A stretch of 64,000 nucleotides of DNA from CBDBON01 sp965208395 (GTDB lineage Bacteria > Chloroflexota > Dehalococcoidia > Lucifugimonadales > CBDBON01): the NCBI GenBank assembly GCA_965208395.1, contig CBDBON010000003.1, forward strand, positions 62,001 to 126,000. Reading direction: 5' to 3'. Below are positions 25,283-33,801 of the stretch, piece by piece. A program made the translations under genes and the position numbers. Numbering within the stretch: position 1 is the stretch's first letter; every line of letters starts with the position of its first letter. A model generated the notes under the pieces. The model saw only the letters and a program-made list of their open reading frames with translations. It was not told the DNA's origin and did not search any database.

Positions 25283-25311
25283 TTGACAAAGCGGGCGTTT
25301 CAGCATAAGGT
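25283..25311 (+). promoter_or_regulatory. Promoter with consensus -35 upstream of the MBL-fold gene
   Basis: A perfect TTGACA (25283-25288), 17-base spacer and TAAGGT (25306-25311). Predicted transcription starts near 25318, leaving an unusually long leader of about 245 bases. Confidence 0.55.
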
Positions 25312-25564
25312 TTTAGAGTAGGTTTGGGGCGGGAGGGATCCCCCGAACGACCCCGAGAGAACGGTTCTCGTGAGCCCCCCGATTAACGACTTGCTAAGGC
25401 GCACGGCCTTGGCAGCCTATCGGCGAAGCGATGCGGCCCTCCTCCGGGTCACCTTGTTCATCCTGCGGAGTACTCCACGGACTGGATGTGGCGTCCAGCG
25501 GGCGGTTCGAGCCTGACGCCGTCTCTCTTCCGGGAAACGATACTCTCTCGTAAGGAGTCTTATC

Positions 25565-26401
25565 TTGGATCTGGGCACGTCTTCAATCCACGTGGTGAGT
25601 GACGGCACGTATCTTCTCGACGGCGGCAGCGTGTTCGGGCAGATTCCGAAGTCTCGGTGGGAGCAGTACGTCAAACCGGACAGGAGGAATCGTGTACGCC
25701 TCGGTCTGAACTGCCTCGTGATCAAGACCGCTTCGGCCAACATTCTGGTGGATACCGGCGCCGGGGCGAAGCGTCCCGATCGCTTCAAGGAGCTGTACAG
25801 CCTCAATGGCAACAAGCTCTTGAAGGGGCTGCGCGGGCTTGGCCTCACGGCGAGGGACATCGATACCGTCGTGCTCACCAACCTCCGTTTCAACCACTGT
25901 GGCGGCGCTACAAAGCTCGACAGGACCGGGAACGCCGTTCCCACCTTCCCGAAGGCCACCTATCTCGTCCAGCGCGAGTGCTGGGAGGAGGCCAATGCTC
26001 CCAACGAGCGCTACGCGGACGTCTTCTACAGCGATGACTTCGTGCCCCTCATGGAGAAGGGGCTGATGAATCTCGTAGAGGGGGACAGCGAGATCATGCC
26101 GGGGGTCAGGCTAAAGGTGGCCGATGGGCCGGCGAAGGGTCATCAGATGGTCCTAGTCGAGCGCGGCAGTGAGAAGATCGCATATGCGGGCGATCTGATA
26201 CCGACCGCCTACCACCTTCCCTTACCCTACATCTCGGCTATCGATGAGAGTCCCAACGACACGCTCTCCCAGAAGAGGGATGTCCTGGGAATGGCCATCG
26301 AAGGAGGCTGGCTGCTGGTCTTTGGTCACGGCTTCGAGCATCAGGCGGGGTACGTCCAGGGACGTAACGGCGCCACGCAGCTGCGACCAGTCGTAGTCTA
26401 G
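25565..26401 (+). CDS. Metallo-beta-lactamase-fold protein with altered metal site
   Basis: This 278-residue protein starts at TTG with AAGGAG eight bases upstream. The fold is clear from ANILVDTGAG, DIDTVVLTNLRFNHCGGAT, AYAGDLIPTAYHLPLPYI and FGHGFEHQAGY. In active hydrolases of this fold the second segment reads HxHxDH. Here the positions are Asn106, Arg108, Asn110 and His111, so two metal-binding His and the Asp are replaced. The GDLIPTAYHLPLPYI segment with its Asp and His is intact. It may bind one metal, use different chemistry or be non-catalytic. Surrounding genes give no hint of substrate. Confidence 0.8.
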   Translation: MDLGTSSIHVVSDGTYLLDGGSVFGQIPKSRWEQYVKPDRRNRVRLGLNCLVIKTASANILVDTGAGAKRPDRFKELYSLNGNKLLKGLRGLGLTARDIDTVVLTNLRFNHCGGATKLDRTGNAVPTFPKATYLVQRECWEEANAPNERYADVFYSDDFVPLMEKGLMNLVEGDSEIMPGVRLKVADGPAKGHQMVLVERGSEKIAYAGDLIPTAYHLPLPYISAIDESPNDTLSQKRDVLGMAIEGGWLLVFGHGFEHQAGYVQGRNGATQLRPVVV

Positions 26402-26402
26402 C

Positions 26403-27746
26403 TCAGGCCGGCAAAACCTGGGCGATCACCGCGCCTCCGTCGAACGACAGTAGACGCGCCGGCCGTATTGAGTTGGCGAGAGACTCCGAACTCAGTGCCT
26501 GAACACGGATGTAGTTGTCCGTGAGACCGGTCCATCTGCTCGACGCCCCTGACGGGCGCGCCTCCTCCCACAGCACGGGACGGGTCTGACCCACGAACCG
26601 CTTCCTGAACCGTCCTTCATGGGCCTTTGCCAGCTGTGTCAGCGCACGCACACGACCCGACTTAGCCTCCGGGGCAATCTGTTCGGCGAAATGCGCCGCG
26701 CTGGTTCCCGGCCTGGACGAGTAGGGGAAGACATGTATGCCCGCGAACTCCATTCGCTCGCACAGGGCGTAGGTATACTCGAAGTCGGATGGACTCTCGC
26801 CAGGGAATCCCACCAGCACGTCCGCCGTGATGGACACGTCGGAGACCGTTGCCCGGATCCTCCGCACGGTGGCGGCGTAGAGACCGGAATCGTAACGCCG
26901 TCTCATCCTCTTCAATATCCGGTCGCTGCCGCTCTGGAGAGGCATGTGCAGATGAGGACACATCCGCGGGTCTTCCCACAGGGACAGCAGCCCTGCGTCG
27001 ATGTCCTGCGGCTGTAGGGATGAGACCCTGATCCTGGCGAGCCGCGTCTCCGAGAGGACTCGTTGCAGCAGTCGCGCCAAGCTCATCCCGGGAATGTCGA
27101 ACCCGTAGGAGCCGAGCTGCGTGCCCGTCAGGACCGCCTCCCGGTATCCCAGCTTCGCATAGCCGTCGATCTCGGCCAAGATCTCGTCGGGGGGAACGCT
27201 CCGCTCGCGGCCACGTACCTTCGGCACTATGCAGTAGGCGCAGATCTGGTCGCAGCCCCTCTGGATTCTCACCATCACCCGGGTCCGGGCGATTCGCGGG
27301 ACCGGCGGTAGCGGGTCCTCACCTACCGCACACGTCGCGGGGATCTCGTCCCGGTAGGCCATCACCTGGGGGACGATCTCCTCCTTCTTCGAGTTCCCTA
27401 TGACAAGGTCGACCTCCTCCATACGGTGAAGCTCCTCTGGCGAGCGTTCCGCGTAGCATCCCGTCGCAACCACCGTCGCGTCCGGATGTCTCCGGCGGAG
27501 CGACCTGATGGCCTGGCGGGCCTTCGAGTCGGCAACGTGCGTCACCGTACAGGAGTTGAGGACGTAAATATCGACAGGTCCGGCGTCGGATGCGGGGCGG
27601 TATCCGGCTGCCTGGAACTGGCGGAGAAGACGCATCGAGTCCGCCTGGTTTAGCTTGCATCCGTGAGTGTCGATCGTCACGGTAGGCCATCCGTCTGGCG
27701 AGGTGCTGACTGGGAGTAGCGGGACAGTTGGCTTGGCGGCGGACAT
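26403..27746 (-). CDS. mtaB: tRNA t6A37 methylthiotransferase (MtaB)
   Basis: This 447-residue radical-SAM methylthiotransferase adds a methylthio group to t6A37 of ANN-reading tRNAs. The N-terminal UPF0004 domain binds one [4Fe-4S] cluster through Cys in TIDTHGCKLNQADS, NSCTVTHVAD and GCYAERSPEE. The radical-SAM domain has RIQRGCDQICAYCIVP with CxxxCxxC. A C-terminal TRAM-like domain follows. Sequence style and length fit MtaB rather than MiaB or RimO. The substrate base t6A is made by the TsaB/TsaE system encoded at 52104-53314. A TTGACC N18 TACAAT promoter lies about 50 bases upstream; no Shine-Dalgarno is visible before the ATG. Confidence 0.9.
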   Translation of the reverse strand: MSAAKPTVPLLPVSTSPDGWPTVTIDTHGCKLNQADSMRLLRQFQAAGYRPASDAGPVDIYVLNSCTVTHVADSKARQAIRSLRRRHPDATVVATGCYAERSPEELHRMEEVDLVIGNSKKEEIVPQVMAYRDEIPATCAVGEDPLPPVPRIARTRVMVRIQRGCDQICAYCIVPKVRGRERSVPPDEILAEIDGYAKLGYREAVLTGTQLGSYGFDIPGMSLARLLQRVLSETRLARIRVSSLQPQDIDAGLLSLWEDPRMCPHLHMPLQSGSDRILKRMRRRYDSGLYAATVRRIRATVSDVSITADVLVGFPGESPSDFEYTYALCERMEFAGIHVFPYSSRPGTSAAHFAEQIAPEAKSGRVRALTQLAKAHEGRFRKRFVGQTRPVLWEEARPSGASSRWTGLTDNYIRVQALSSESLANSIRPARLLSFDGGAVIAQVLPA

Positions 27747-27795
27747 CGGATGGGCGAAGAGCGGAGTGATGGCTGTTGTGAGGTCTGTTAGCGGT

Positions 27796-27825
27796 ATTGT
27801 AGGCGCGCAGCTTCGACGCGGTCAA
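27796..27825 (-). promoter_or_regulatory. Promoter for mtaB
   Basis: On the minus strand TTGACC (27825-27820), an 18-base spacer and TACAAT (27801-27796) lie 49 bases upstream of the ATG at 27746. Confidence 0.65.
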
Positions 27826-27861
27826 ATTGGACAGTCCGGGTCGCTGCGGCCCCATCCGCAC

Positions 27862-27891
27862 TATAATCCCTCAACCCCCACTTGATATAAT
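27862..27891 (+). promoter_or_regulatory. Two TATAAT boxes upstream of fabF
   Basis: Perfect TATAAT hexamers occur at 27862-27867 and 27886-27891, 45-70 bases before the fabF start. Matching -35 boxes are poor, so either could be used or one may overlap the divergent mtaB control region. Confidence 0.45.
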
Positions 27892-27936
27892 GCATCAACT
27901 TCACGCGGCCAGCGCCTTCAGGGAGCACCACAGCAC

Positions 27937-29175
27937 ATGCAAAGCCGTGTCGTGATAACTGGCATAGGCATGGTCAGTCCGGTCGGACTCGACAGGGTCT
28001 CCACCTGGGAGAACCTTCAGGCTGGCCGGTCGGGCATTGACCGTATACAGTCCTTCGACGCTGAGGGTTTCCAGACCACCATCGCCGCCGAGGCGACCGG
28101 TTTCGAGCCCGAATCGTATGTCGGGCGCAAGGATGCGCGGCGTATGGACAGGTTCGTCCAGATGGCCGCCGCGGCCACGCTGGAGGCGATGCAGCACGCG
28201 GAGCTCCAGGTTGACGCAGAGAGTGCCGAGCGCACCTCGGTGATGATCGCCTCCGGCATCGGCGGCATAATCACCCTCTCCAAGCAACAGGAGGTGCTCC
28301 TCAACCGGGGACCCTCCCGCGTAAGCCCTTTCCTCGTTCCCATGATGCTTCCCGACATGGCGTCGGGCCAGGTGTCGATGCTGGTCGGGGCCAAGGGCCC
28401 CAACTACTCGACCGTCTCGGCGTGCTCCAGCGCGGCCGACAGCATCGGACAGGCGTTTGAAGCCATCCGCAGAGACGAGGTCGACGTCGTCCTCGCCGGA
28501 GGCGCCGAGGCGGCTATATGCCCTATCGGCGTGGCCGGGTTCAACGCATGCCAGGCGCTATCGAAGCGCAACGACGATCCCCAGCGTGCCTCGCGCCCGT
28601 TCGACGCAGAGAGAGACGGGTTCGTCCTCGGAGAGGGTTCCGCCGTGTTGATCATGGAGAGCCTGGAGAGCGCCGAGCGCAGGGGGGTCGAGCCCATCGC
28701 CGAGATGTCCGGGTACGGCTCTACGGCCGACGCCCACCACATCACCCAGCCCGCTCCTCATGGCGCGGGCGGCGCCCGTGCCATGAGGAGGGCCCTCAAA
28801 CAGGCATCCCTCCAACCCCATGAGATCACCTACATCAACGCTCACGGCACCTCCACTCCCCTCAACGACAGATTCGAGACGATGGCCATCAAGTCTGTCT
28901 TCGGCGAGGAGGCCTACACGATCCCCATCAGCTCCACCAAGTCGATGACCGGCCACCTTCTGGGCGCTAGCGGCGCAGTCGAAGCCGCCGTATGCGCGCT
29001 GTCCATAGCGGACTCCGTTATTACACCGACTATCAATCTCGAGTACCCGGACCCCGATTGCGACCTCGACTACACGCCCAACGAGTTGAGGCGCGGCCCT
29101 GTCAAGACCGCGTTGAGCAACTCCTTCGGCTTCGGCGGACACAACGCCTCGCTCGTCTTCCAGGCCTTCGAGTAG
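27937..29175 (+). CDS. fabF: Beta-ketoacyl-ACP synthase II
   Basis: This 412-residue thiolase-fold condensing enzyme elongates fatty acids on acyl carrier protein. The catalytic triad is visible: Cys163 in STVSACSSAADS (the position it has in E. coli FabF), His in INAHGTSTPLND and His in TKSMTGHLLGASGAVEA, with the conserved Lys just before. GFGGHNASLVF near the C-terminus is the typical phosphopantetheine-channel glycine loop. Other fab genes are absent from the window, so it may be a stand-alone paralogue used for lipid or secondary metabolism. It is followed by a terminator-like hairpin and recJ on the same strand. Confidence 0.92.
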   Translation: MQSRVVITGIGMVSPVGLDRVSTWENLQAGRSGIDRIQSFDAEGFQTTIAAEATGFEPESYVGRKDARRMDRFVQMAAAATLEAMQHAELQVDAESAERTSVMIASGIGGIITLSKQQEVLLNRGPSRVSPFLVPMMLPDMASGQVSMLVGAKGPNYSTVSACSSAADSIGQAFEAIRRDEVDVVLAGGAEAAICPIGVAGFNACQALSKRNDDPQRASRPFDAERDGFVLGEGSAVLIMESLESAERRGVEPIAEMSGYGSTADAHHITQPAPHGAGGARAMRRALKQASLQPHEITYINAHGTSTPLNDRFETMAIKSVFGEEAYTIPISSTKSMTGHLLGASGAVEAAVCALSIADSVITPTINLEYPDPDCDLDYTPNELRRGPVKTALSNSFGFGGHNASLVFQAFE

Positions 29176-29202
29176 CACCGTACCCGTCGAGACTCTCTCC
29201 TT

Positions 29203-29223
29203 CCTCTCCAGCCGCAGGAGAGG
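29203..29223 (+). terminator. Hairpin between fabF and recJ
   Basis: CCTCTCC/GGAGAGG forms a perfect 7-bp stem with loop AGCCGCA, 28 bases after the fabF stop. It lacks a U-run and could either end or attenuate transcription into recJ. Confidence 0.45.
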
Positions 29224-29236
29224 ACCGAGATGGAGG

Positions 29237-30937
29237 GTGAAGCTCCGTCCTATGGCTACAGAGTGGCGCCCACTGCCCTCCCCTCCGGCGGGATTCGCCG
29301 GAAGGGTCGGCCTGCCTTCGCTCCAGGCGCATCTGCTCTTCAACCGGGGACTTCGCTCACGCCCGGAGATCGACGCCTTCCTCGCCGTCGACGACCGTCT
29401 CAGACACGACCCGATGCTCCTACCCGACATGGAGCGCGGCGTCGACAGGCTTCAATCCGCAGCTCGCTCGGGCGAACGCGTGGGCATATTCGGCGACTTC
29501 GACGCCGACGGCGTCTCCGGCACGGCCCTCCTCTCCATCGGACTCCAGGAGCTCGGACTCTCCGTCGTCTCCTATCTTCCCGACCGCGTTGAAGAGGGGC
29601 ACGGGGTCAACAGTAAGGGAGTCGACTACCTGAAGGAGCGCGGGGCCTCACTAATCGTGACGGTAGACTGCGGCGGCGGCTCCGCTGACGAGATACGGGG
29701 TGCGGCCCGGATGGGCATCGACACCATCGTCACCGATCACCACGTCCTTGACGACGACCTACCGCCGGCATGCGCGTTGATAAGCCATACGCGGCGCGAC
29801 TCCGCCTACCCCTACCCTCACCTCACGGGGGCCGGCACAGCCTTCAAGCTGACGGAGGCGCTGTTCGAGCGAATGGGCCGCCCGCGCCCCGACCACCTGA
29901 TGGGACTGGCAGCTCTTGGCACTGTAGCCGACATCGGTCCCCTGACCGGAGAGAATCGATTTCTCGTCAAGCACGGCCTGGACCGGCTGAACCAGGCCCC
30001 GGGCGTGGGCCTGAGTGCGTTGATGGCAAGCGCCCGGGTCAGCCCGGGAGCCGTGGACACCGAGACGCTCGGCTTCAAGCTGATACCGCGGCTGAACGCC
30101 GCCGGCAGGCTCGATCACGCCGGCCTCAGCCTCGATCTGCTGACCGCAGCCGATCCCGGCTCCGCGGCGCGGCTGGCTGCGGAACTCGACGCGATGAACA
30201 GGGAGCGCCGCGCGCTGACCGGCCGGTGCCTGGACGAGGCACTGGGGCAGGTCGACGCTCTCTCCCGTTCCGGCGACCTTCCGCCCCTGCTGTTCGTCGG
30301 CAGCCAGACTTGGCCGCCGGGCGTGCTGGGACTGATCGCCGGGAGGCTAGCCGACCGTCTCCAACGCCCGGCCGTCGCCCTCTGCTTTGGCACGGAGACG
30401 AGCAGGGCCAGCGCGAGGAGCGTCGACGGCTTCGACATGGTGGGTTCGCTTCGACAGGCCGACGATCTCTTGCTCCGGTTCGGTGGACACCGCCAGGCTG
30501 CCGGCTTTACGGTCAGGACCGCCGACCTCTACAGCCTACGGCGCCGCCTGCAGTCTATCGCCGAGGAGCGCCTCGCCCTCCCCGACTCCGCCCCGCCAGT
30601 GGATGTGGACGCAGAGGCGTCCCCGGGCGTCGTCCTGGAGCACCCAAACTTCCAGTTCGTCCAGGCGCTGGCCCCCTTCGGGAAGGACAATCCCGCACCT
30701 CTCTTCCTGGGCCGCGGCGTCCGCGTCGCCGATTCCAGGACGGTCGGCCGCCGAAGGGGGCATCTCAAGCTCCGAGTCGCGAGCGGGGACCGAATCTGGG
30801 ACGCGATAGCGTTTGGCAAGGGAGACATGGCCGGGACGATCCCCGAACGCGTGGACATGCTCTACCGCGCCAGCATCGACGACTGGGGAGGGATTCCCAG
30901 GGCTCAACTCACGGTCGTCGACCTGCGCCCCGGCTAG
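29237..30937 (+). CDS. recJ: Single-stranded-DNA-specific 5'-3' exonuclease RecJ
   Basis: This 566-residue DHH-family nuclease acts in recombination and repair. Motif I reads GIFGDFDADGVSG, motif II VTVDCGGGS, motif III VTDHHV, and the DHHA1 domain has LRFGGHRQAAGFTV with the substrate-binding GGH. The C-terminal oligonucleotide-binding part follows with FGKDNPAPLFLGRGV. The length is typical of compact RecJ proteins. The start is uncertain: GTG at 29237 directly follows GGAGG, while ATG at 29252 lies 14 bases from it, so the true N-terminus may be five residues shorter. It converges with lgt. Confidence 0.92.
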   Translation: MKLRPMATEWRPLPSPPAGFAGRVGLPSLQAHLLFNRGLRSRPEIDAFLAVDDRLRHDPMLLPDMERGVDRLQSAARSGERVGIFGDFDADGVSGTALLSIGLQELGLSVVSYLPDRVEEGHGVNSKGVDYLKERGASLIVTVDCGGGSADEIRGAARMGIDTIVTDHHVLDDDLPPACALISHTRRDSAYPYPHLTGAGTAFKLTEALFERMGRPRPDHLMGLAALGTVADIGPLTGENRFLVKHGLDRLNQAPGVGLSALMASARVSPGAVDTETLGFKLIPRLNAAGRLDHAGLSLDLLTAADPGSAARLAAELDAMNRERRALTGRCLDEALGQVDALSRSGDLPPLLFVGSQTWPPGVLGLIAGRLADRLQRPAVALCFGTETSRASARSVDGFDMVGSLRQADDLLLRFGGHRQAAGFTVRTADLYSLRRRLQSIAEERLALPDSAPPVDVDAEASPGVVLEHPNFQFVQALAPFGKDNPAPLFLGRGVRVADSRTVGRRRGHLKLRVASGDRIWDAIAFGKGDMAGTIPERVDMLYRASIDDWGGIPRAQLTVVDLRPG

Positions 30938-31028
30938 CGGTTCGTCGGTGTAACGGCCGAAAGCGCCCGGCGTTTAGTCACCCGGCCACATGCCTTTGGA
31001 GACGGCCATTCAAGACCGCATTGCCTGG

Positions 31029-32003
31029 TCAGCGGCCCAGGCCACGGCGCCTCCGCTCGGCTCGGGTTCCCGTCTGACGCGGCGCGGACGCCGGCTCCGC
31101 GGCAATCTCTCCGGTCCCAGTCCACCTGCCCTTCACCACCAGCAGCGGCACGGTGATCAGCAGGACAATGATGGCTATGTACTGCGCCTCCTGCAGGCCC
31201 AGCGACCACACCCTGTCCTCGCGCGCGAAGGTGATGGCGAATCTGCCGACGGAATAGAGGGCTAGGTAGAGCGCGAACAGCATTCCGTCCGGCCTCAGCC
31301 TTCCCCTCAGCCTCCAAATCACGACCAGAGACAGAAGGTTCCATATCATCTCGTAGGCGATCACCGGATGGACCGACACCCCGACGCCGTTGTCGCACGA
31401 GCGGGCAGCGCTGTCTGGATTGGTCCAGACGAAGCCGAAGAACATGTCGAGGGCCTTGGCGCAGTGCTCCCCGTTTACTATGTCGCCCAGGCGACCTATC
31501 GTCTGCACGAACAGCATCGCAGGCGCCGTCAGGTCGGCTATGGCTCCGATAGGCAGGTGCCGGCTCCTCCCTATCTCCTCCTCCAACTCCGCCCGCTCCC
31601 CATCGTCCCTCGCCTGCCTGAGCCGCCGCTCCAGCCGCGCCCGCCGGCCCGCCCTGAGCCGGTTCATTATGACCGTGGCGACGACCCCGCCGATGAATCC
31701 GCCCAGTATGCCGCCCCAGAGGCCGATGCCTCCCTCCCAGACGGCAATGATCTGCACCGGATTGTCCTGGTAGAATCTGCCCCAGTGGTCGACCACGTGT
31801 ACGAGCCGCGCGCCCAGGACACCGCCGACTATCGCCCACATCGCGATGGTGTATATGTCGTCCGCGAGCACTCCCCTGAACCTGGCCCAGCGGCCAACCA
31901 GGAACACCGCCGTCGCTACCGCGACGAAGCTGAAGAAGCCGTGCCAGCTGAGCACAAAGGACCCGCTGGAGAACATGTAGGGGCCGATATCTATCTCGAT
32001 CAT
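31029..32003 (-). CDS. lgt: Prolipoprotein diacylglyceryl transferase
   Basis: This 324-residue inner-membrane enzyme transfers diacylglycerol to the lipobox cysteine of prolipoproteins. About seven membrane segments are visible. The Lgt signature is GRLGDIVNGEHCA, with Asp where most have Asn after GRxG, and WEGGIGLWGGILGG precedes it. A charged insertion rich in Arg and Glu (about residues 130-165, LERRLRQARDDGERAELEEEIGR) lies between transmembrane segments and looks helical. The start is the ATG at 32003 with GGGAG upstream; a longer frame to 32150 is not supported. Its product would process lipoproteins such as that at the start of the window. Confidence 0.92.
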   Translation of the reverse strand: MIEIDIGPYMFSSGSFVLSWHGFFSFVAVATAVFLVGRWARFRGVLADDIYTIAMWAIVGGVLGARLVHVVDHWGRFYQDNPVQIIAVWEGGIGLWGGILGGFIGGVVATVIMNRLRAGRRARLERRLRQARDDGERAELEEEIGRSRHLPIGAIADLTAPAMLFVQTIGRLGDIVNGEHCAKALDMFFGFVWTNPDSAARSCDNGVGVSVHPVIAYEMIWNLLSLVVIWRLRGRLRPDGMLFALYLALYSVGRFAITFAREDRVWSLGLQEAQYIAIIVLLITVPLLVVKGRWTGTGEIAAEPASAPRQTGTRAERRRRGLGR

Positions 32004-32164
32004 CTGAACTCCCGGTGAATAGGGTTCTCTGTTCTGTGAAGCCGTGCTCCCGCACACTGGTAACTCTACGAACGCGGAGCCGCCGCAGTCAAGCATCGGG
32101 CGCGAATCGCGCCCGCCCGCGCCTTGAACCGGTCGCCCCACCGGACGCACTCTTGCGTGAACGA

Positions 32165-33070
32165 ATGATGAGACAGGCCGTCGACAGCTTCATCGACTAC
32201 ATGAACGTGGAGCGCAACGCCTCTCCCAACACGCTCGCCGCCTACCGGAACGACCTGTACCAGCTGGCCGACTACCTCGCCGAGGAGCGCGGCCTCGGGG
32301 ATGGAGACTGGAGATCGGTCGACGGAGAGACGCTCAGGGCGTACCTGCTGCGCCTGCACGAGCTTGGCTACTCGGACGCCACCCGCGCCAGGAAGATCGC
32401 TTCCGCCCGCTCGCTGTTCGGTTTCCTGCTCGAAGAGGGGTACATCCCGCAGGATCCGGCCGAGTACGTCGCCTCGTCGCGGCTCGGCAGGAGTCTGCCG
32501 GACGCCCTAAGCGTGGAGGATATCGAGCGTCTGCTGGCGGCTGCCTCGTCCGGGGAGTCGCCCGAGGAGATACGGGACCGGACGATGCTGGAGCTTCTCT
32601 ACGCCACCGGGATGCGGGTGAGCGAGCTGGTCGCGCTCGACGTCGAGTCGGTGGACCTGGAGCAGGGATCGGTCAGGTGCTTCGGCAAGGGGTCGAAGGA
32701 GAGAGTCGTCCCCATCCACGCCCAGGCCATCCGGCACCTCCGGTCGTACCTTGAAGAGGCCAGACCACGGATGGTCGGCAATGCCTCCGACGGGAGCCTC
32801 TTCCTCAACCGGAGGGGCGGCCGTCTCTCCCGCCAGGGCCTCTGGCTGATCCTGAAGAGGTACGTGGGTCTCGCCAACATCACGCGGAAGCTGACTCCGC
32901 ACACGCTGCGCCACAGCTTCGCGACCCACCTCCTGCAGGGCGGAGCTCCGCTTCGCCACGTCCAAGAGCTCCTGGGACACGCCTCCATCACCACCACCCA
33001 GGTCTATACGCACCTCACGAGCGAGCACGTCAGGAGCGAGTACGACGGCGCCCACCCCAGAGCCGGCTAA
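32165..33070 (+). CDS. xerD: Tyrosine recombinase, XerC/XerD type
   Basis: This 301-residue site-specific recombinase has an N-terminal SAM-like core-binding domain (FIDYMNVERNASPNTLAAYRNDL) and a catalytic domain with the full set of residues: Arg in YATGMRVSEL, Lys in GKGSKERVVP, HxxR in HTLRHSFATHLL, His in LLGHASI and the nucleophile Tyr in TTTQVYTHL. It is the size of the chromosome-dimer-resolving XerC/D proteins rather than an integrase. A short region with a phage-like gene and a transposase scar lies downstream, but the recombinase looks like the housekeeping copy. Two consecutive ATG codons and an upstream in-frame TTG leave the start slightly uncertain. Confidence 0.9.
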   Translation: MMRQAVDSFIDYMNVERNASPNTLAAYRNDLYQLADYLAEERGLGDGDWRSVDGETLRAYLLRLHELGYSDATRARKIASARSLFGFLLEEGYIPQDPAEYVASSRLGRSLPDALSVEDIERLLAAASSGESPEEIRDRTMLELLYATGMRVSELVALDVESVDLEQGSVRCFGKGSKERVVPIHAQAIRHLRSYLEEARPRMVGNASDGSLFLNRRGGRLSRQGLWLILKRYVGLANITRKLTPHTLRHSFATHLLQGGAPLRHVQELLGHASITTTQVYTHLTSEHVRSEYDGAHPRAG

Positions 33071-33248
33071 ACCCGTTCTCTTCCGACGCCGAAGGGGAAA
33101 ACTGCTCTCTGGTGTCGTATTCTCATGCCTTCTGCCGTTTTCGTATCTGGCCAGGGTCGGGACCGTCGTAAGGATGCCGCTTAAATCCGGCAGGTCTGTC
33201 TGCCGGAAACCTCAGTCGTAGGGCACCCGAGCGCCGCGATCCGGGACT

Positions 33249-33662
33249 TCATTCGAAGGGAAGGGACTTCCTCTCGCCCTCGAAGGCGATGGCCCGGTCG
33301 AGTCTCTCGAGGCTCTGCTCGATGTTCTTGTACTCCTCGCCTTTGAGGAACGCGTAGACGGCGGTCCTGGCGGCGTCGGTGCGGGCTCTGTCGTTGGGGC
33401 TGTCCATGACGTCACTGAGGGTGGCCATGGCCTTCACGACGAGTCCGCCCATCTGGGAGCGGGCGAGCTCGGCGGCCTCGCGGCGGGCGTCTTCGAGAGC
33501 GTCGCGGAAGTCGGGGTCGGACATCCAGCGTTGGAGAGTCTTGCGGCTGACGTCAGCGAGCTCAGCGGCCTCGGTGGTGGACCTCGACGTGATCAGGTGG
33601 GGGATCGCCGCGGCCTGCCTGGGGCTAAGCTCCATATATTTATGTGCGTCATTCTGGGACAT
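33249..33662 (-). CDS. Phage-type HTH protein (phBC6A51/terminase small-subunit-like)
   Basis: This 137-residue protein opens with ELSPRQAAAIPHLITSRSTTEAAELADVSRKTLQRWMSDPDF, the HTH pattern of phBC6A51-like proteins, which include small terminase subunits and phage regulators. The rest is a charged helical tail. There are no other phage genes nearby, so it is an orphan, possibly a domesticated DNA-binding protein. AAGGAG lies 11 bases before the ATG. It has a good promoter of its own at 33717-33744 and a palindrome next to the -35 box, suggesting autoregulation. Confidence 0.75.
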   Translation of the reverse strand: MSQNDAHKYMELSPRQAAAIPHLITSRSTTEAAELADVSRKTLQRWMSDPDFRDALEDARREAAELARSQMGGLVVKAMATLSDVMDSPNDRARTDAARTAVYAFLKGEEYKNIEQSLERLDRAIAFEGERKSLPFE

Positions 33663-33716
33663 TTTGGGACATTCTCCTTGAGATGGGAAGTTCGAACGAC
33701 CCGTCGACTCCGCATA

Positions 33717-33744
33717 ATGATAGCACGAATGTTCGCCATGTCAA
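33717..33744 (-). promoter_or_regulatory. Promoter for the phage-type HTH gene
   Basis: On the minus strand a perfect TTGACA (33744-33739), 16-base spacer and TATCAT (33722-33717) lie 54 bases upstream of the ATG. Confidence 0.7.
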
Positions 33745-33760
33745 GAGGTCGCATGACCTC
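33745..33760. promoter_or_regulatory. Perfect palindrome adjacent to the -35 box
   Basis: GAGGTC/GACCTC with GCAT spacer directly abuts the -35 box of the HTH gene promoter. The symmetry and position suggest an operator, though a hairpin followed by ATAATTTT could also act as a rightward terminator. Confidence 0.5.
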
Positions 33761-33801
33761 ATAATTTTGGTTACCCAACTGGAGAATGCACCTCAAAATT
33801 G

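Larger units (their letters stand above)
24995..25564. other. Gene-free region with hairpin, strong promoter and long leader
   Basis: No convincing gene is seen in these 570 bases. The first part has a bulged 11-bp hairpin (GTCCG-GCAGGC type) at 25033-25066, a possible terminator of the aminotransferase. From about 25085 to 25320 composition turns AT-richer than the surroundings. A near-consensus promoter at 25283-25311 is followed by about 245 transcribed bases with small inverted repeats, including GAGAAC/GTTCTC, before the metallo-beta-lactamase-fold gene. The leader may be a structured RNA. Confidence 0.5.

Noticed and set aside
25136..25321. 61-codon open frame in the gene-free region
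   Set aside because: No ribosome site, overlaps the promoter at 25283-25311, and no family resemblance.
25417..25959. 180-codon minus-strand open frame overlapping the metallo-beta-lactamase-fold gene
   Set aside because: Mostly antisense to a gene with a recognisable fold; no start signal.
29770..31077. 435-codon open frame over recJ
   Set aside because: Alternate frame of a gene with intact RecJ motifs; low-complexity Arg/Pro translation.
33649..33672. Seven-codon upstream reading frame overlapping the phage-type HTH gene start
   Set aside because: Its ATG lies only one base from the AAGGAG site, too close for initiation; the repeated AATGTCCCA is noted but gives no clear function.
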